64,000 nt of DNA, taken from assembly GCA_021234155.1 (NCBI GenBank), contig JAJEKV010000052.1, positions 6,293,857-6,357,856 on the forward strand, written 5' to 3'. A program made the translations under genes and the position numbers. Source of the stretch: Isoetes taiwanensis. Lineage: Eukaryota > Streptophyta > Lycopodiopsida > Isoetales > Isoetaceae. A model generated the notes under the pieces. That model was not told where the DNA came from. It searched no databases and saw only the letters and a list, made by a program, of their open reading frames with translations. The stretch's first letter is position 1, and every line of letters begins with the position of its first letter. Positions 46,431-60,900 of this stretch are shown here, piece after piece.

Positions 46431-49029
46431 GAGAGAAGATATTAAGTAAATAAGGCGAAACGTATATTAAGTAATCGAGTAGTTACATGTGGAGAGCTGT
46501 TATTGACCCCCTCCGCAACTCGATTCAACTTAAGGCGGTAGATCTAAATGGATATAAAAACTTTCATCAAACTACAGGCTGGCAGAATTCGCTAATCTTC
46601 CATTTTGCAACTATTAGGAATGATACATTTCCTCCTTATAACTTCCATTATCCATCAAAGAATATAAAAAATCCAAACATACCAACTACAATATCAATGG
46701 TTATAGGTATAAACAACTACTTGCGTAAGCTTAAAATAAAAAGCTTCAACCCCACCGTCCTACACCTACACTACCATCAACCCCATCACTACCCTTGCAT
46801 TAACCCACATGCACTCAATGGGATTAGTCCTCTGACTAAGTGGGGATCCTCGGTCGCCATAATCGCGATGCATGGAAAATACTTAGAATCTATACTAAGA
46901 TAAACACACGCGAAAACAAAAGATTATATGTGAGGCCAAATGCTGACAATACAACTTTAATCATGAATACCAACATGAGCATCAAGCAAAGAAACATAAG
47001 TAGCCAAAGTGCCAAAACATCATAACACATGTACCGGATGTACGGAAATCTCAAAATTTACATGCAGCCCCTATTAGCGCGAAACAAACAAGACATTCCG
47101 AAATTCCCATGGGACTTGGTAGGTGAACCTTGTATGATACCTTTTCCCAAATTCCCCATCGCCTCAAGGCTGAGGACTCCTTACTTGAGTCAGCCAGAGG
47201 ATGTGGGAAAGCATCCGCCAGAGAGAGCTTGCTATGCCTGTCACATAGTGCACAAGAATATCACAGAGAAGTTCACGATGAAGAGATATACGCCTTGCTA
47301 AACTTAGGCCACCGGAACCTAGAAGAAGTCCTAACTCTAGGATCCAAGGGACATCAAATTCCACACATATGTGATACAATACTAAAGACCAACACGTGAT
47401 GTTCATTATATTATGTAATATACATGTGCCTAAAAGATTAATTCTCGAGATGCCCAACTCAGCCACAACTGGCAAAAGGGCTTACAAAAGCTTACCCTTC
47501 ATAAGGAATACGAGTAACTAACCATTCCCCATAAGGATTTCGTACCATATTAGCTTCCATAAATCCATTAACCATGATTGCCAAGGCCACTACAGATCCA
47601 ATACGGCCAAAGTAGCAACCTTGATGATACATGATCACAATCCCACATGTCGAGGAAGTCACAAGCTCTAGCTTTAATATTGATGTAAATCCAACACCTA
47701 TGTACTTCATCCGCTATGCCAACATTGCTCCACATTGATGTACCAAAAGTCCCCATAAGCTTTCTATATAAATTCCCTTTGGCTAAACTATCAACTCCGC
47801 ATATCATGCCTACCTCGCACCCATCCTAATTATAATTCAACTATTAGCTATGGTTTTATTCCTACTTTCCATAAAGTGCAGGATTTTAAACATACAACTA
47901 ATGAAAAATCTCAAACCCCAAATACCAAATTTAAAATCAATATAACCTGGAAGGACTGCGAACTGCATGTAATCCTTGCTGCCATTATTCAACTATATAG
48001 CCCATCTTTTGTCAAAATCCATACGATGGAACAATCCCCCAAGTCATGCCCAACTTAATTGATTAGCTACTCAGATGCTCATATTCCTCTTCTTTACTTG
48101 TAAAGTCAAGGAGTACTACCAAGGCCCACAAATCATGTTCTCTACTCATTTCAAAATGCTAGTAATCCTTATGCTATTTCATACCACCTAGCTAATTACA
48201 ATCGCTCAAAGCAATGCATTTCCTTACTAGCTGCACCATGTGGACTATTCGGTTAACTGTAGTCTTCTACTGATGATCCACCTATAAGACAATTGAGCCC
48301 CAAATTCCAATGGTTTATTCCTTAATTAACTCCATTAGATTTCAGCGGCAACAAATACTAAATCAAGCTATAGAGACAACTCAAACGTTCAACGTATGTT
48401 CAAATGCGCATCAATTAGTTCCAAAACTTAGATGTCCAAAGGTTAGTTCGCGCTAATTTCGTGGATCCAAGCTTATATCCAGACTTCCCCAAGTATTTTA
48501 GACCTTCTTGACTTAGAATTAAATTCTTCCGTGACATATGTTTCCGTTTCGATCAAGCTACCTTCCATAGCCTTGCAGCCCACCTCATATCATGATGCAA
48601 AAATCATGTACTTAATCATGGCGTTTCATAGCACCTCTTCAATCAATGCGCAAAACCCCACCTCGTAATTTCTTCATGAATAGACATCTAGACTTCTCAC
48701 AGAATTGTTTACTTTAAGAATCAAACTCCAGAAGAACATACATAGTGTACCGACCAACTCCAAAGATCATCAAGCTATACTTTTGCATACGATGAATTTT
48801 TGGGTTGATCACCCATTCTCAAAAAATTTACCCGCCAACTTTTCTAGCAAAAAGGATCTCGAATCGCTGGAAGTTGCGGTGTCGTAATTCGCTCTAAAAA
48901 CCAGCCTCAGAATTGATCCGCTTTCATATAATTCTCGTAAATAACTTTTCCAGAGATTAAACCCCGAACTCATGTCGATAGGTATGCAATATGTACATAA
49001 GTACGAGTGCATGGGTCCAATTATAAGTG
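46431..49029. other. No supported gene
   Basis: The longest frame is 138 codons (46487-46903, plus), low in complexity and rich in N, H and P, without motif. Around 47029-47475 three frames on both strands overlap, so at most one could be real; none is recognised. The rest is AT-rich. Confidence 0.45.
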
Positions 49030-49130
49030 GCTGTGACCGCTACATTACATAACATCGCTATTCCGACTTTTATTCTATGTAAAATTGAAATATTCCACGA
49101 AATTGAGCGATAAGAGTCATTTTATATTGT
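49030..49130 (+). repeat. Dispersed repeat right of the tandem array (pairs with 43095-43190)
   Basis: Contains CGACTTTTATTCTATGTAAA and ATTGAAATAT, then diverges gradually as described for its partner. Lying on both sides of the array, the pair may be fragments of one longer element, but no LTR-type ends are found. Confidence 0.7.
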
Positions 49131-52100
49131 ATACAGACTAGTACTACAGCCGGAAAATCTCGTTTAAACACAATTGTCAATGTAGTATGTTTCATTATAG
49201 GGATGAATAATATGCTTTTATCTTTGCAATATATGTGTGCTTAATGTTATCGCTTAGTTAGGCCACTTCCATATATTATGCCGATTTGTGGTATCTAAAC
49301 CTAGTAGGAATATGAGTATCTTATTATAAAGTGCGAAATGTAAACCTCGCGTTAAAGGCTATATTAATTGCCGTATGAAGGAAAAATTCAAGTTCAAAGT
49401 TATAAGGCCCAAACCAGCTTTTAGCACTTTGGCACAGTAAGTTAAGGATCATGGCTGAAATTTGTCTAAGAGTGTTAAGGGTCATGGTTGAAATTTGTCT
49501 AAGGGCATCGCCCCATGTCACGCTTGACTCCAAATTCATTGGCGAAGTTAATGCTATAGCTTCCACTTTGAGTTTTAAGAAATGGCGTAGGATTTTCGGA
49601 AAGCTGCAGTTGACAACCTTTGAATTTTGAAGTCCCGCGAACCCAGCCCGGCATGTGCGAGCCCCAATTCCCCAACACGCATCCAACATGGCATTTATCA
49701 ATATGGCCAAATCTGATGATCACACCAGAGGGGCCATGCCGGGATGATGATCAAGACACGAAAACAACATATTTCATGGGCTAAGTGGGCCAAAAGCATG
49801 GCACACAAACACCATGGCATAAATGTGATGGGTAGCGAGCACCCGTAACGGCCCCACGCCACGCAATAGGGCAACAAGAGACGACCGTTGTACCTCCCAT
49901 CAGTCACAGAGTGAACCATTTTGGGCGAGAAATGGGTAACCAAACTTACATCTCCTATTTTTCGTGCCTGCTCAAAAAGAAAAGTCCCCAGCTTATGGAT
50001 CGAAATAAAGAGCATCTTTTTCTACCTCTGCCTTCTGGATCAAGGGTCGCTCCTTCACGGAGTCCCGTATAATTGAAATTTCTGCCCAGTGGAATTCCTA
50101 AACTGAGTGAACAAATTCTAGTGTGCCCAAAACGCTGAACTGAATTTGGGATACCTTGATCCAACATGTCTCAAGACCCATCGCTGGCAGAAAACACCAA
50201 CCTAAGTCTATAACCTTGCCTCCACACAGCAATCAGATGGATCAAGTTTAAGAAAATTATGCCACATCTCGGGATTTGGATCCAATTGTTTCCTTTTGTT
50301 TCTAATCCAAAGGCCCTTCCAAACTCTGATTTGCCCCCAAAAACCTGACAGCTAATGGACCCTCCTCTACTCAGAGCAAACAAGGAAATTCTGCCATGGA
50401 GCGTACATAAATCAAAGGAGAGCTCTAACCCCTGTGGTGATGCATGACCAGCTTCGGGTGCACGCAAGATCGCTTACAAGCTGCCTCTGATGATTCAAAC
50501 CCCACTTTATGACAAGCCCACGGTGCCACTCCAAACTCAGTGTCGCTTGTCTCCTTAAACTCAGTTTAAAATTGAGGAGACGCCAAATAATACATCCCGA
50601 ACACAAAAAGCTCGGTAAACCCATCATTGGCCAGAATTTGATGAAATATATGTTTGAGGAAGTTTGCACAGATGATCCCTAGGAACTCCATCTCATCTCC
50701 TGGGGAAGTAATTTAAAGGAAAAATCTGTTTTGACTTTGCAACTCTGGCTTCCAAATAGACAGATTCTACTGCTTGAAAAGTTAGCACCTGCCCAAAGAG
50801 AGAAGGAGATACCCTTTTTTTCTGGATAGTTTGGATAAACAATCCATGAGTAGCAGAACCACCACATGAATTGAACTCTAGAGCCCTGTATACGCTTCGT
50901 TTTCGCCTTGGTGCTTAAACCTCCTGAATGCATATTCTAGTAGACATTTTGGGCCAATGGATAGATTTGGCCATTTCAAGTAAACACGGGCCAGCTGAAG
51001 TCCTTTGGAGCATTGCTTTTTGTCCATTTGAAACCCAGTGGCACAAGTTTTAGCTGAATAAATGGAGGGACTGGGGAGTTTCCGCCTCCTAGGCGGGACA
51101 CCCAGAGAACCTGAATCCAACTCTGGCTTACTTTCGCTTCCCAGCTGGTCTCGCCCTGTTCTTCTGTTCAAACCATATATACATCTTTTGCTGCTAGCTT
51201 TGAAGATTCGGGAGATGAGCACTGCCTGAGATGTGTACCATCGAGTTGCCTATCTAATTTTGGGTCAGTATGATTTACATTTTAGCTGAACTCATTCTGT
51301 CAACTTCAAATGAAAGTGCACTCTTCGATCCCTTTGCTCTTACTCTCCTTTCTTCTTCTACTCTATCTCTACCTGGAACTGTCTTTCTTTGAACCTAAAC
51401 CCTAATTTATTAATTGAATCAAAATCAGTTCGTTAGAAACATTGATTTCGAGATCTCATTCTCTATAAGCCATATTTTGGTCAGCCAAGGAAGGAAATGC
51501 AGTATCTCAAAGTACCGTTGATACGGTAGGGTTTTCATTTCTACCCAAACAGCCCCATTTTAACTCAAAACCCATGGTTTATTTCTAATACTGATTCATC
51601 CTTCACTCAAATGACTAATTTTTACTGCTACGAATTCCACTTATTTCCTTTGCTCGGCTTAAGGGGAAAATAAACGTCTTCCGCTGAAATGATGACAATT
51701 CAAAATAACAAATTAAATTCACTTATGATTTTAGTCAGATATTAATATATTACCTTCATTGGAGTACTAGGAGATATCTTCTTTCTATCATTAACATCTA
51801 TATTCCTTCAAGATACAGTAAATAGAAAAGCAATACCGCAGCCCACATTACAAATTTAAAAGTTATCAATTATGATTTGTATAAAGAGGAATGATCTGTG
51901 GAATCCCCCACCTATTTGGGTCCATTTCACCCATGGGACCGCCAGCGCACCATTTCCTGAAGGGATAGAAATCTAAATTGCATGCATGCTTAGGAAGGCT
52001 GCCAGGCTGGGGATTCCTCACCCTGACCAGCATCCACCATGTGCATGGTCCAGAGGGAGGGATCTTCACCCCTCGGCACCTGACATAAATTGGTGGAACT

Positions 52101-52999
52101 CTGCCTTCATGCAAGTAGATCCCATCTCGCTTGCTGGAAATAACTTCAGTTACGTGGTTATCTCAAGGATGGAACCAGTAGAGATAGATTAAATAGTTGT
52201 TTCCTACGCGTACGAGGAAAGATTCCGAACCTGGTACTTTTAATTTTAATTTCATTTACGATACGTAATGCTGGTCCACGAATCCTCATATCTGGAGCCC
52301 ATGCAGATTCTCGACTTCCAACTGGGCAAGCCCAATTAAACTACTCTTACATTGTATCCGTAGATTGACTAACAAATTTTTAGAGGGATCTCTATTCTAC
52401 CAATTGAGACTCTGGGAGTCAGTTGAACCAGTATGTGCACTCCATGGCATGGTGATTTCCATTATGCCCAACCCAAAACCCATGGCTGGTTTGGGAACCA
52501 CGAAACGTTGCTGAAGATGCTGAGACATGCCTGAATCAATTTTGAAGCACCTGACTCAATGATGCCTGTGCCACCGGCGTGCCTCGAGGGTGGTCTTCGT
52601 TCCCAGCTGGTAGCAGGCAGAGGAAGGCCCTGTGGCAAGCCCTGCTTGATGATTTTCATCTTTCAGACGCAGTTATGGAATACGTAATGGACAGAAGACT
52701 TGGTTCTTAACTGTGGATGGATCTTGTTGCCAGCCGCTGCTGCACTCGAAGGCGCCGAAGCAACACTGCCCCTTCTTCCTTTAGGTTTGTTCATGTCCAA
52801 AACGGCGGTCCAAACAGCAGGCTCTTCTTCTTATTTTGTTTCAGTTCTTTCTTTCTTTCATGGTTACAACATCGTCATGATCCTGCTGGTTGGATTAGAT
52901 TCTAATGGAGCAAACTGGTAAATTTTACAGATTCTTATTTGTAGTCGGTGGCTAAACCCCTAACACACTCATTGGTGAATTGGAAAGATGTTGACATGG
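49131..52999. other. No supported gene
   Basis: Several minus-strand frames of 98-128 codons (49324-49710, 49698-50015, 50171-50467, 50878-51222) follow each other but have no recognisable domain and no shared phase. The 50-53 kb stretch is less AT-rich than the rest. Nothing else is seen. Confidence 0.45.
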
Positions 53000-55900
53000 T
53001 TCGTGAAGCTGTTTAACAGGGAGAATACTGCAATTTTGATTAAATAACTTTGGCAGAATAAGTGACTCTCTGCAGGAGTTTAAATTGTGGGCCGAAGGTC
53101 CTGGTCTCAATGGGAACTAGGGATATTTTGATAACACTCCACAGGATCCCATGGTGAGTCCTGACATTCTTTATGACCTGACTTCAGTCGATTCAGCATC
53201 CAAGCCAGGGAAGGACTCTGCAGGACCCAAGCAAAATCAAGGATCAACTCATCCTGATTTTACATTCACAGCAACCTGCCAATTAGCAAAATTTGTAGTT
53301 TTCAGGAGGCTGGCCAAACTCTTGCCCGGTGTTGCAAACATTTCAGTTTCTATTCTCTTAATCTGGCAGAAATGATGGCTGTGTACTTTATAGTGATTAA
53401 CACATTTGCTACCCCCTTTGAGAGGTAAACCCACCTCAGTGTTGTTTTGGGCATTTTAAATTTCAATATGCCGGAAACCCCAGCTACTGTCAAGGAAGGA
53501 ACTGAAAGTCTTTAAACTCCTAATTAAATGTTTCTTTTCACATCTATGTTTGAACCTCTGGCCTTGAGGGGCAGACATGGTCTTCCATTCCAGCCACAAA
53601 ATTCTTGGGTAGTCATAGGTGACAGCGTCCTAGGCTCTGCTGGTCCTCTTACTCTACATTGAATGGGCACTGGCAGCCATGGTAAGCACGATGGAAGGAA
53701 TTTGAACCATTTAAAGAATTGACACCCTCCTGTACAATTCTAGGCAAGTTTCCATTCATCTCCATCTGAGGATCTGGCTTGAGCTTGTTCTTGGTATGTA
53801 TTGAGACTTTGACAGTCTGCACTGCGCCACTTGAGCTGCTGAGATGAATCCCGTAAGAAACCTGCACGATGGTCAGCTCTTGTGTTGGCAATCTCCGTTA
53901 GAACCCAAACCATGTCCTACCTGCTGACAACGGCTTGATGTCCCTTTCGACGGGCAGACAGGCACGCGTTCATTCCATGCGAAACCCGCACACACCTTCA
54001 TCGATTCTGCAAAACACCTCAGTCCCACCTAAACTAAATTTTTGTTTTTTCTCATCGTCCCTAGTCGTTGAACCCCACCAGTAAGTCCCACGTGAACTCT
54101 TTGAATACTGGCAAAATCTTTCCCCAGGGAATCAGCCAGATGAAACGGGAATGGTTGTTTTTAGATATACCTTTAGCATGTTAAATGGATATATATGTTG
54201 AGCCTCAGCGCTTATATCTGAATCCTGTTCTGGCTACATTGAGAAGCTGAACATAGGATTTTTGTTGGAAACATATTTTAATGCAAACTCAAACACTTCA
54301 TTCTGAACCCCACAGCTAGTAAGAACAGGCGTGAGAATCAAAGTATACTCTGCCATGTATATCCTTCCTTTGAACGGGGAAGCCGGAACTCACCTCAGCT
54401 CTGGATGAATGATTTGAAATCCATCCCAATTTTACGCCTCCTGAATATGGAAGCAGAGATAGTCACCAGCCACGCTGAGCTTCTGTATTCACAGACTGAG
54501 CTCTTGCAGTCCCTGAGCGGTTAATTTCGTTTAAGGGTTTTAATTTCTTCTGGTTCGAACGGAGCAACGCCGGGCAATTCGCGGCAATGGATCGCAATGA
54601 AATAAGCTTGGATTCCTCTCGTGTGATGTCAATGAGAACGGTCGGCCATTGTTGAGCCCTTGAGCCCCCTACTGGGCTTGATGGTGATGAGAGGGAGCCT
54701 CGGAGCATTTTGAAGATGACCTGCTGGCCCAAGCCTGGGAGGGACGGGCGGCCAGCTGTGTCACACTTCCAACCTTTAACCCGGCTGGGAAGCACTTCAA
54801 ATTGGAGAAACGATCATCTCAGGGATCAGAAGATGGTCTTCTTTCTCGCTTCATCTGGCCGGACTGAACGGGATGATGTGTGGTCCGATCTCAACTGCCT
54901 CACCTCTGTAGAAGCGTCTAGGCTTCTGAGGGAATTCCAATTGCCCCCTGGCTCCATTCTGCACAATTCTGTGGTAATGCCTCTTTCAGTGGCTCTGCTC
55001 AGGCTTCGGGGCTTTAATATCTCTGGAGCCAAAAGGTATACGGGCACCTAGACGTCCTTGATCCTTGATGGATGATCCCTCTCTGACAACTAACTCAATG
55101 GGATTTAATGAGGAACCTGAATCATGGGGAAAGAACCATGTCAGTGGCATTTGTCATCCTGATAAAGGATATGGTGATCATGGAAATGACAGTCACAAGT
55201 GAAAGTACCAGGATGCATGAAGAAGATCTCTGAAAGGTCTTTTTTCTTAGGGTATCGGGACATTTGTTACTGAAAGTTACTCACTCTACTCCTAATTTTT
55301 GTGGTGGCGCTTTTAATCTCTATCTCGCTCTGATGGAGAGGCTTGGAGCTAAAATTCCGCGATTTTATTACAATAAAAAAATATAAACATCTTGTATTCA
55401 AAAAGAAAAAAAAGAAAAAGAAAGGCAAAAAAATGGATTTTGAAGTGATATGTAAAAATGCCATCAATTTAATTTGACTGGCCAGAGGATGGGAGGATTG
55501 AACTGTCTCATGCCTCTTATGTTTTCTGCAGCTATGAAAAAAAAAATTGGGGAATGACGGTATCGATGCGCAAGTGAAACGAATGCGTCAAGTATATGTT
55601 TGAAGGAGTTTTAACTGCAAGCCTGAAGCTTCTTTTGGTTTTAAGCTTTTACGCTTTTGGATCCGGCCAGGAAGGGTACAGGTGCTGCAACCACCATGGC
55701 GAAAGTGGTTGATCCGCAAGGCCACAGCAACCTCCTGATGGCATGTTGTTTTCAATGGAGAGAACCGCCATGTGACCGGGAGTGCACCGTGTGAGGCTTT
55801 TTCTTCATGTCTGGATTTCGCTGGCCTCATGGAGTGCCCTCGGTTTTAGAGGTCACCTGAAAGATGGCATCCCGCCACTCTGACTCACCCTGAAGGTCCT

Positions 55901-57999
55901 TATGCACGGATGGCCTACAAAGAGTTCTTCCTTGAAAATCCCTTTGTATATTTAATCGGGAGAGACGGCAATCACTTTAATGCTTGATACAGCCTTTAAG
56001 AGTGCTGCAGCGAGGAAAGGAGAGTAGGAAAGGAGGTGATCATGGGGGCCATAAATGCAATTAGTGGCCACGGGAGGAGAGGCGCACCTAGCTAATCCGC
56101 AATGCTGGGAGGAGGCCTTGGGGCTGCCCTACATTCCTGCCTTTTGCCCCAGCTGAGATAGGCTTGGAATGTTCTTCCGCTTCATAAGCCCGGAACCATA
56201 CCCAGGCTGCGGAACGGGTTTCTATGAAATGGAACTAAAATGGAAAAGTAACTTTTGGATGGGAAGGTGACGGAACCGGATGGTCGTGGATAGGCTCGAA
56301 TTTTAGCGTCATTAACTCCCCGTGTATGCGTGGGGATAACTATTTCTCTGACATTTTTGTTTCTTTCTTAATGGGGATTCCACTTTAAGTCTCTAACCGG
56401 AGGTTTTTTCTTCGTGTTTTGATCTTAAAATTAGTTTCCCTTTTTGGTCGTAAAAACCCTGGCGCACTTATTATGGGCACCCCTACTTAACCAGATGGAG
56501 GATAACGAATTTATCCCACAACTCAAAAAGAGAAAACACGGTGCTTGGAGATCCCAAGCTCGAACGGAGGGTGGTGCTGCATCCTACTCAGCATAAAATT
56601 ACCCCAGAGCAGTTTGAAATAACTATGTAATTTTCTTTTTTGTTTTCAGCACCCTGGGCGATTCCTACTGAATGACTCTGCTGCCATGACCTTGCAAGGA
56701 TGGCATGATGGTAATCCAAGAATAGAGGGTACAAAGGCGAAGTGCCCTACAAATTCTCAGGAGGAAGGACCTGAGGCAACACTGGCGAGTAAATCATCGG
56801 CCATGCAAGGAGGCTGCAATTCATGTCCCGAGTGCCAGAGGTCAGCCAACAATAGTATTTGGAGCTTCGACGCGCCGCTCTTGGTTTCGACAGGGATCAT
56901 ATAGAATTTCTTGAGGTCGATAACCCACAGGCCGGTAATGCAGCATTGGGAGGAGGAGGTTCCCCCATCACCCGCGACAGTGCTGCGCTTGATGCAAGGA
57001 GGCTTAAGTAATGGGCACCTTTGGGTGATGGCACCAGCCATGGGCACGATCTTTCGCGCTGCATGATGGGGAGTAGGGATGCAACGCTTGTCCATCGCTG
57101 GAGTTATTATCCCCAAATATATGGGAAAGTTGTGTCTCCTTTGCAAGTATTTAAACAATGTATCGGCGAACCCAAGTTAGAGCCGGAAGAGCGAGTGGAT
57201 GGCGCCAGGGCGGAGATGAGGAGGCCTGGCTAATCTTTGGCTGGCGCTCTAGCTAATCAAATGAGGTCAAGCAGGGCCTTCCATTATTTATTTAATAGCG
57301 CGAAATGATTTCACCCTTCAATTCCCAACATGCCGCACCGTCAGACTGGCTTTTCGGGGCGCTCGCTCCATCTGGCATTTCTAGGAGGCTGCGCAAGCCA
57401 GCATGGCTGGATGCTTGCAACTTGGCGTCAGAGCTGCGGATGATCCTGAAATGGTGACCGTTGCGCTTAGCGGAGGCGCCCATTAAAATGAATTGGCAAA
57501 AGAAGAATGTGTTTCTGGATAGTGTTGACGCCAGCTTTGAGAATGAAGCGAGGTGAATTTGTGTGGCAGCGATAGTGGGCACCTCCTCCTGTGAGGATTC
57601 CATGACATTTAGATGCTCCATATGTATCGCAACATCTCACATGACTATGAATTTGATATTATTTGATGCGAATCTCTGCAAGACGCTTTATAGGTTGCTT
57701 GTGCTCGTGGAGGTAAACGTATGCGTAGAATAGCCTCTTCTCTCCTTAGTGGCTTCCACTAAACTCTATTATTATTAAGGTCCCTAATTAAGGTTCATTG
57801 GTTCTTCTTTCCGAAACCCCCTATAAACTTTTGGCGATTTAGAAAAGCGGGAGTATGAACATCCAAATAAAGAGGATGTGGAGTTTCACTATGCAAAACG
57901 CCGCGATGCTTCAAGATAAAAGAAGGTCATTGTTGAGCCGTATTTGTTATCAGCAAATAGTATTCACACAATAAAAATAATTTTAGAGTCACTATATTG
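53000..57999. other. No supported gene
   Basis: Overlapping opposite-strand frames at 54463-55051 and 56686-57233 cannot both be real. The plus-strand 113-codon frame at 54710-55051 (with DDVWSDLNCLTSVEASRLLR) and the minus-strand 133-codon frame at 56757-57158 are the most protein-like, but neither is recognised. An A-rich AAAG tract lies at about 55390-55430. Confidence 0.4.
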
Positions 58000-60900
58000 C
58001 GAAGTTGTCTCAAAATATCATTGGGTTTCTCAAAATAGACATGTTCATCCTAAAATAAGTGCATGAATCATAAACAAGCTCAGGACTCACCATTATACAT
58101 CCGTCAAAGGCTACGTCAAATACCCCTTTCTGCTCGATCGATCGCGGCTTTGGTAACCGGCTGGTTCCTACCGTGGTAGGTAAAGCCATTTTGTTTCCAA
58201 TTCGCTGATAGCCGGTCAAGTATTGAATTTGTCCGCGAAAATATTGACGCTGAAATGTTTCTCCAGATCAGCTTAATTCTCCATCAGACTCCATCATGTG
58301 GAGGATGAAACCTTACATCTGGGAACGCCAGCGCAAAACCGGATAGTCATTCTCTTACCGCCTCGAAATTCTGGCGTCATGGTGGTTCCTTGGAATAAAC
58401 CCACCAAATTATCTCGCTTTACTATAAATCAAATACGTATTCATATTTTTCCACCTAAGACATTTAGGGTCCTTGCTCAAAGTCACAGCCATATAGTATG
58501 CCGACATCTCAGTCCGATGTAAGAGATGTATGCTTTAGCAAATTTCGCGAATACTCGGAAAAGAAGACCTACCATCGCCGCATGAAAGCCTTCCACAACC
58601 ATGTTGGATATAATTTGCAGATCCAGACATGAGAATGCACCCCATGGCGTTCCCGGTCAAACTTACATGTAATATTTTCTTTGCATCGCAGGTTGTTTTC
58701 CTCGCATGTCGTGCACATTTGAAATAGGGGCGTAAACTTCTCCAAATTTTCCTCCTCGTGCTGGCCTCTTTTTAGGTTTTCCCAATAGCTGCCATATGAT
58801 TCTCCTGATTCAATGTAAATGCCATAAGGGTACGCAATTCTTCCAACAGCGCCCGCATATTAAAAGGTACACCTGTCAACCTTATCTTTTCTAAACAGAT
58901 TCTCCCCTTATCAATACCTTCAGGTATGGAAGCCTTCTATTTCGGTACCACCGTAAGAATGTAGAGTAAATCTCCATGAAGTAACCGGAGCATGGGGAGC
59001 AGCAGCTCCAGTTGCCACTCTCTTTGTCGAATCATACAAGATGGAGAACGAAAAGTTGTCATCATCAGCAATACTTTGAAGGATTCAGAATCCGAGGCCC
59101 GCTACAAATTAGCGCAGCGGCGGATTTATTGACAAGTTTGGCGTGATGCCAAATCCGCCGTGATATCGGTTTTAGTTGTCACAGGCCGTACATAATTTGC
59201 AAAAACATCGGGTTCATATCGAGGGCCTCTATGGAATTGTTAGAAAGCTTTACAAACAAACTCCTGAATTCAGAGGAGGGCACTGGCCATCATAGTAGGT
59301 GATCGACAGAATATATGGTGAAAGATAAAGCAAAGAAAGATGGCAGTAACTTCTTTTCAGATCCTCTCGTCTTCTTTTGCTTCGGTATTTCGGTGGCAGC
59401 TGACATGCTTATCTTTTATTATGATCCATGAGTCTGGAACCATGGTTATGTAAAAAATACTATATTTATTATAGCAATGCAGTTCTAAGACCATATGTTC
59501 GATCCACACCAAAGGAAGTGGCTTCTTATTTTTTTTGTGAAAATATTAATGGCCATCAACCGTACAATACCGCGCCGAACAGGTCCTAATCAACATGTGG
59601 ATTTTTTTTGTTATGTTGATTCATAGCCATCAATCGATGGCATATTCCCCAGATGAAACGGATCGATGGCCATTAACTTTTGGCGGTACCGGCAGCTCCT
59701 GCACTCCAACGAAGTGGTATTTTTAGGCTAACGCTGCAGACTCATGAGCCTACATGACGACTAAGATAAGTGCTCTAATTTGGCATACTAAAGATTTCAA
59801 AACGTAATGTGAGGATATGAAAGACGAGCATATTCTACATCTTTCTTTAAGCACCTAACAACACTGATCATGTCAGCCACCCCATCGGCCAGCTTCCACT
59901 TCGGCTCCTTCAACAAGAGAGTCTTTGCAAAGGTTAAGATTAATGCCTATAGTGCCCCTCTCTAGGATTACGTGAGCTATCTGCTAACTTTCATTAGTTC
60001 TATAGAGACTCCTTGATATGATCCATTGTTTTTGGTAAGTGTCATAATTTAAACTCTTTGAACAGCCTAAACAAACATCCTCGATCAATCTTTGACATAT
60101 CCCAAACCACCAATAAGCTCGCCTTTTCCCCACCCCAGCCAGTTCAACAGAGCTGGCCACCTTTAGAAATCCCCTGCAAAATATGACAACTTCGTCATCT
60201 TGCATGACTCTCACATTATTTTCACCATAATGCCGCAAATTTGACTTAGACCGCCGAGTTGAGATCTTGTCTCAACTTAAGGCTAGATTAAAAATGCGAA
60301 TTCGTGAAGATTTCACCCAAAGCTGCACCTGAAATCCAAAAACAAACTTCAATAGGCAACCCCGCCATGCATTCCATCATATTCATGCTTTATTTCAAGC
60401 CCGAACTGGATAAACCATTAGCTCCATTTACAACGCTATAAATATACATGTACAAATAAACATTTGGTTAAACCAACGAACTCATGCAGCTCTGGAACCC
60501 GCCCATTTCACATTGCCACTTGTTATGTTCACTCCATTACGTAACTCTCAATCAAGGTTCTTTGACTAGCGGGTATCCCTGATATGAAACATCGCTACCT
60601 GGATAACAAGAACATAAACAATTCAAACACAAGATTCTATGGTGCAGTGCTGACAATGACAAACCGTTAAACATCAAACATCGGGCTAAAAATGCAAAGT
60701 CGAGTAATTCAAAATAATAAGGTTCGACAATGGGAAGCTCAGCCACTTACAAGCGCATCTTTGTTAGCAGAGAAATGCCCGCCACCACATTTTGAGCCCC
60801 ACATGAGTTGGGTGAACCGTGATGCGATACCTTCCCAAACACCTCCGCGCCGCGAGACCCCTACCATGGAGTCAGCCAGAGTTGATTTGATAACCTCAAT

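Noticed and set aside
52462-52659. Minus-strand IIESGASKLIQ...LSIFSNVS resembling a Copia protease (D-SGA-S) region
   Set aside because: The catalytic Asp is replaced, the match is a single short phrase, and neither gag nor integrase remnants lie nearby.
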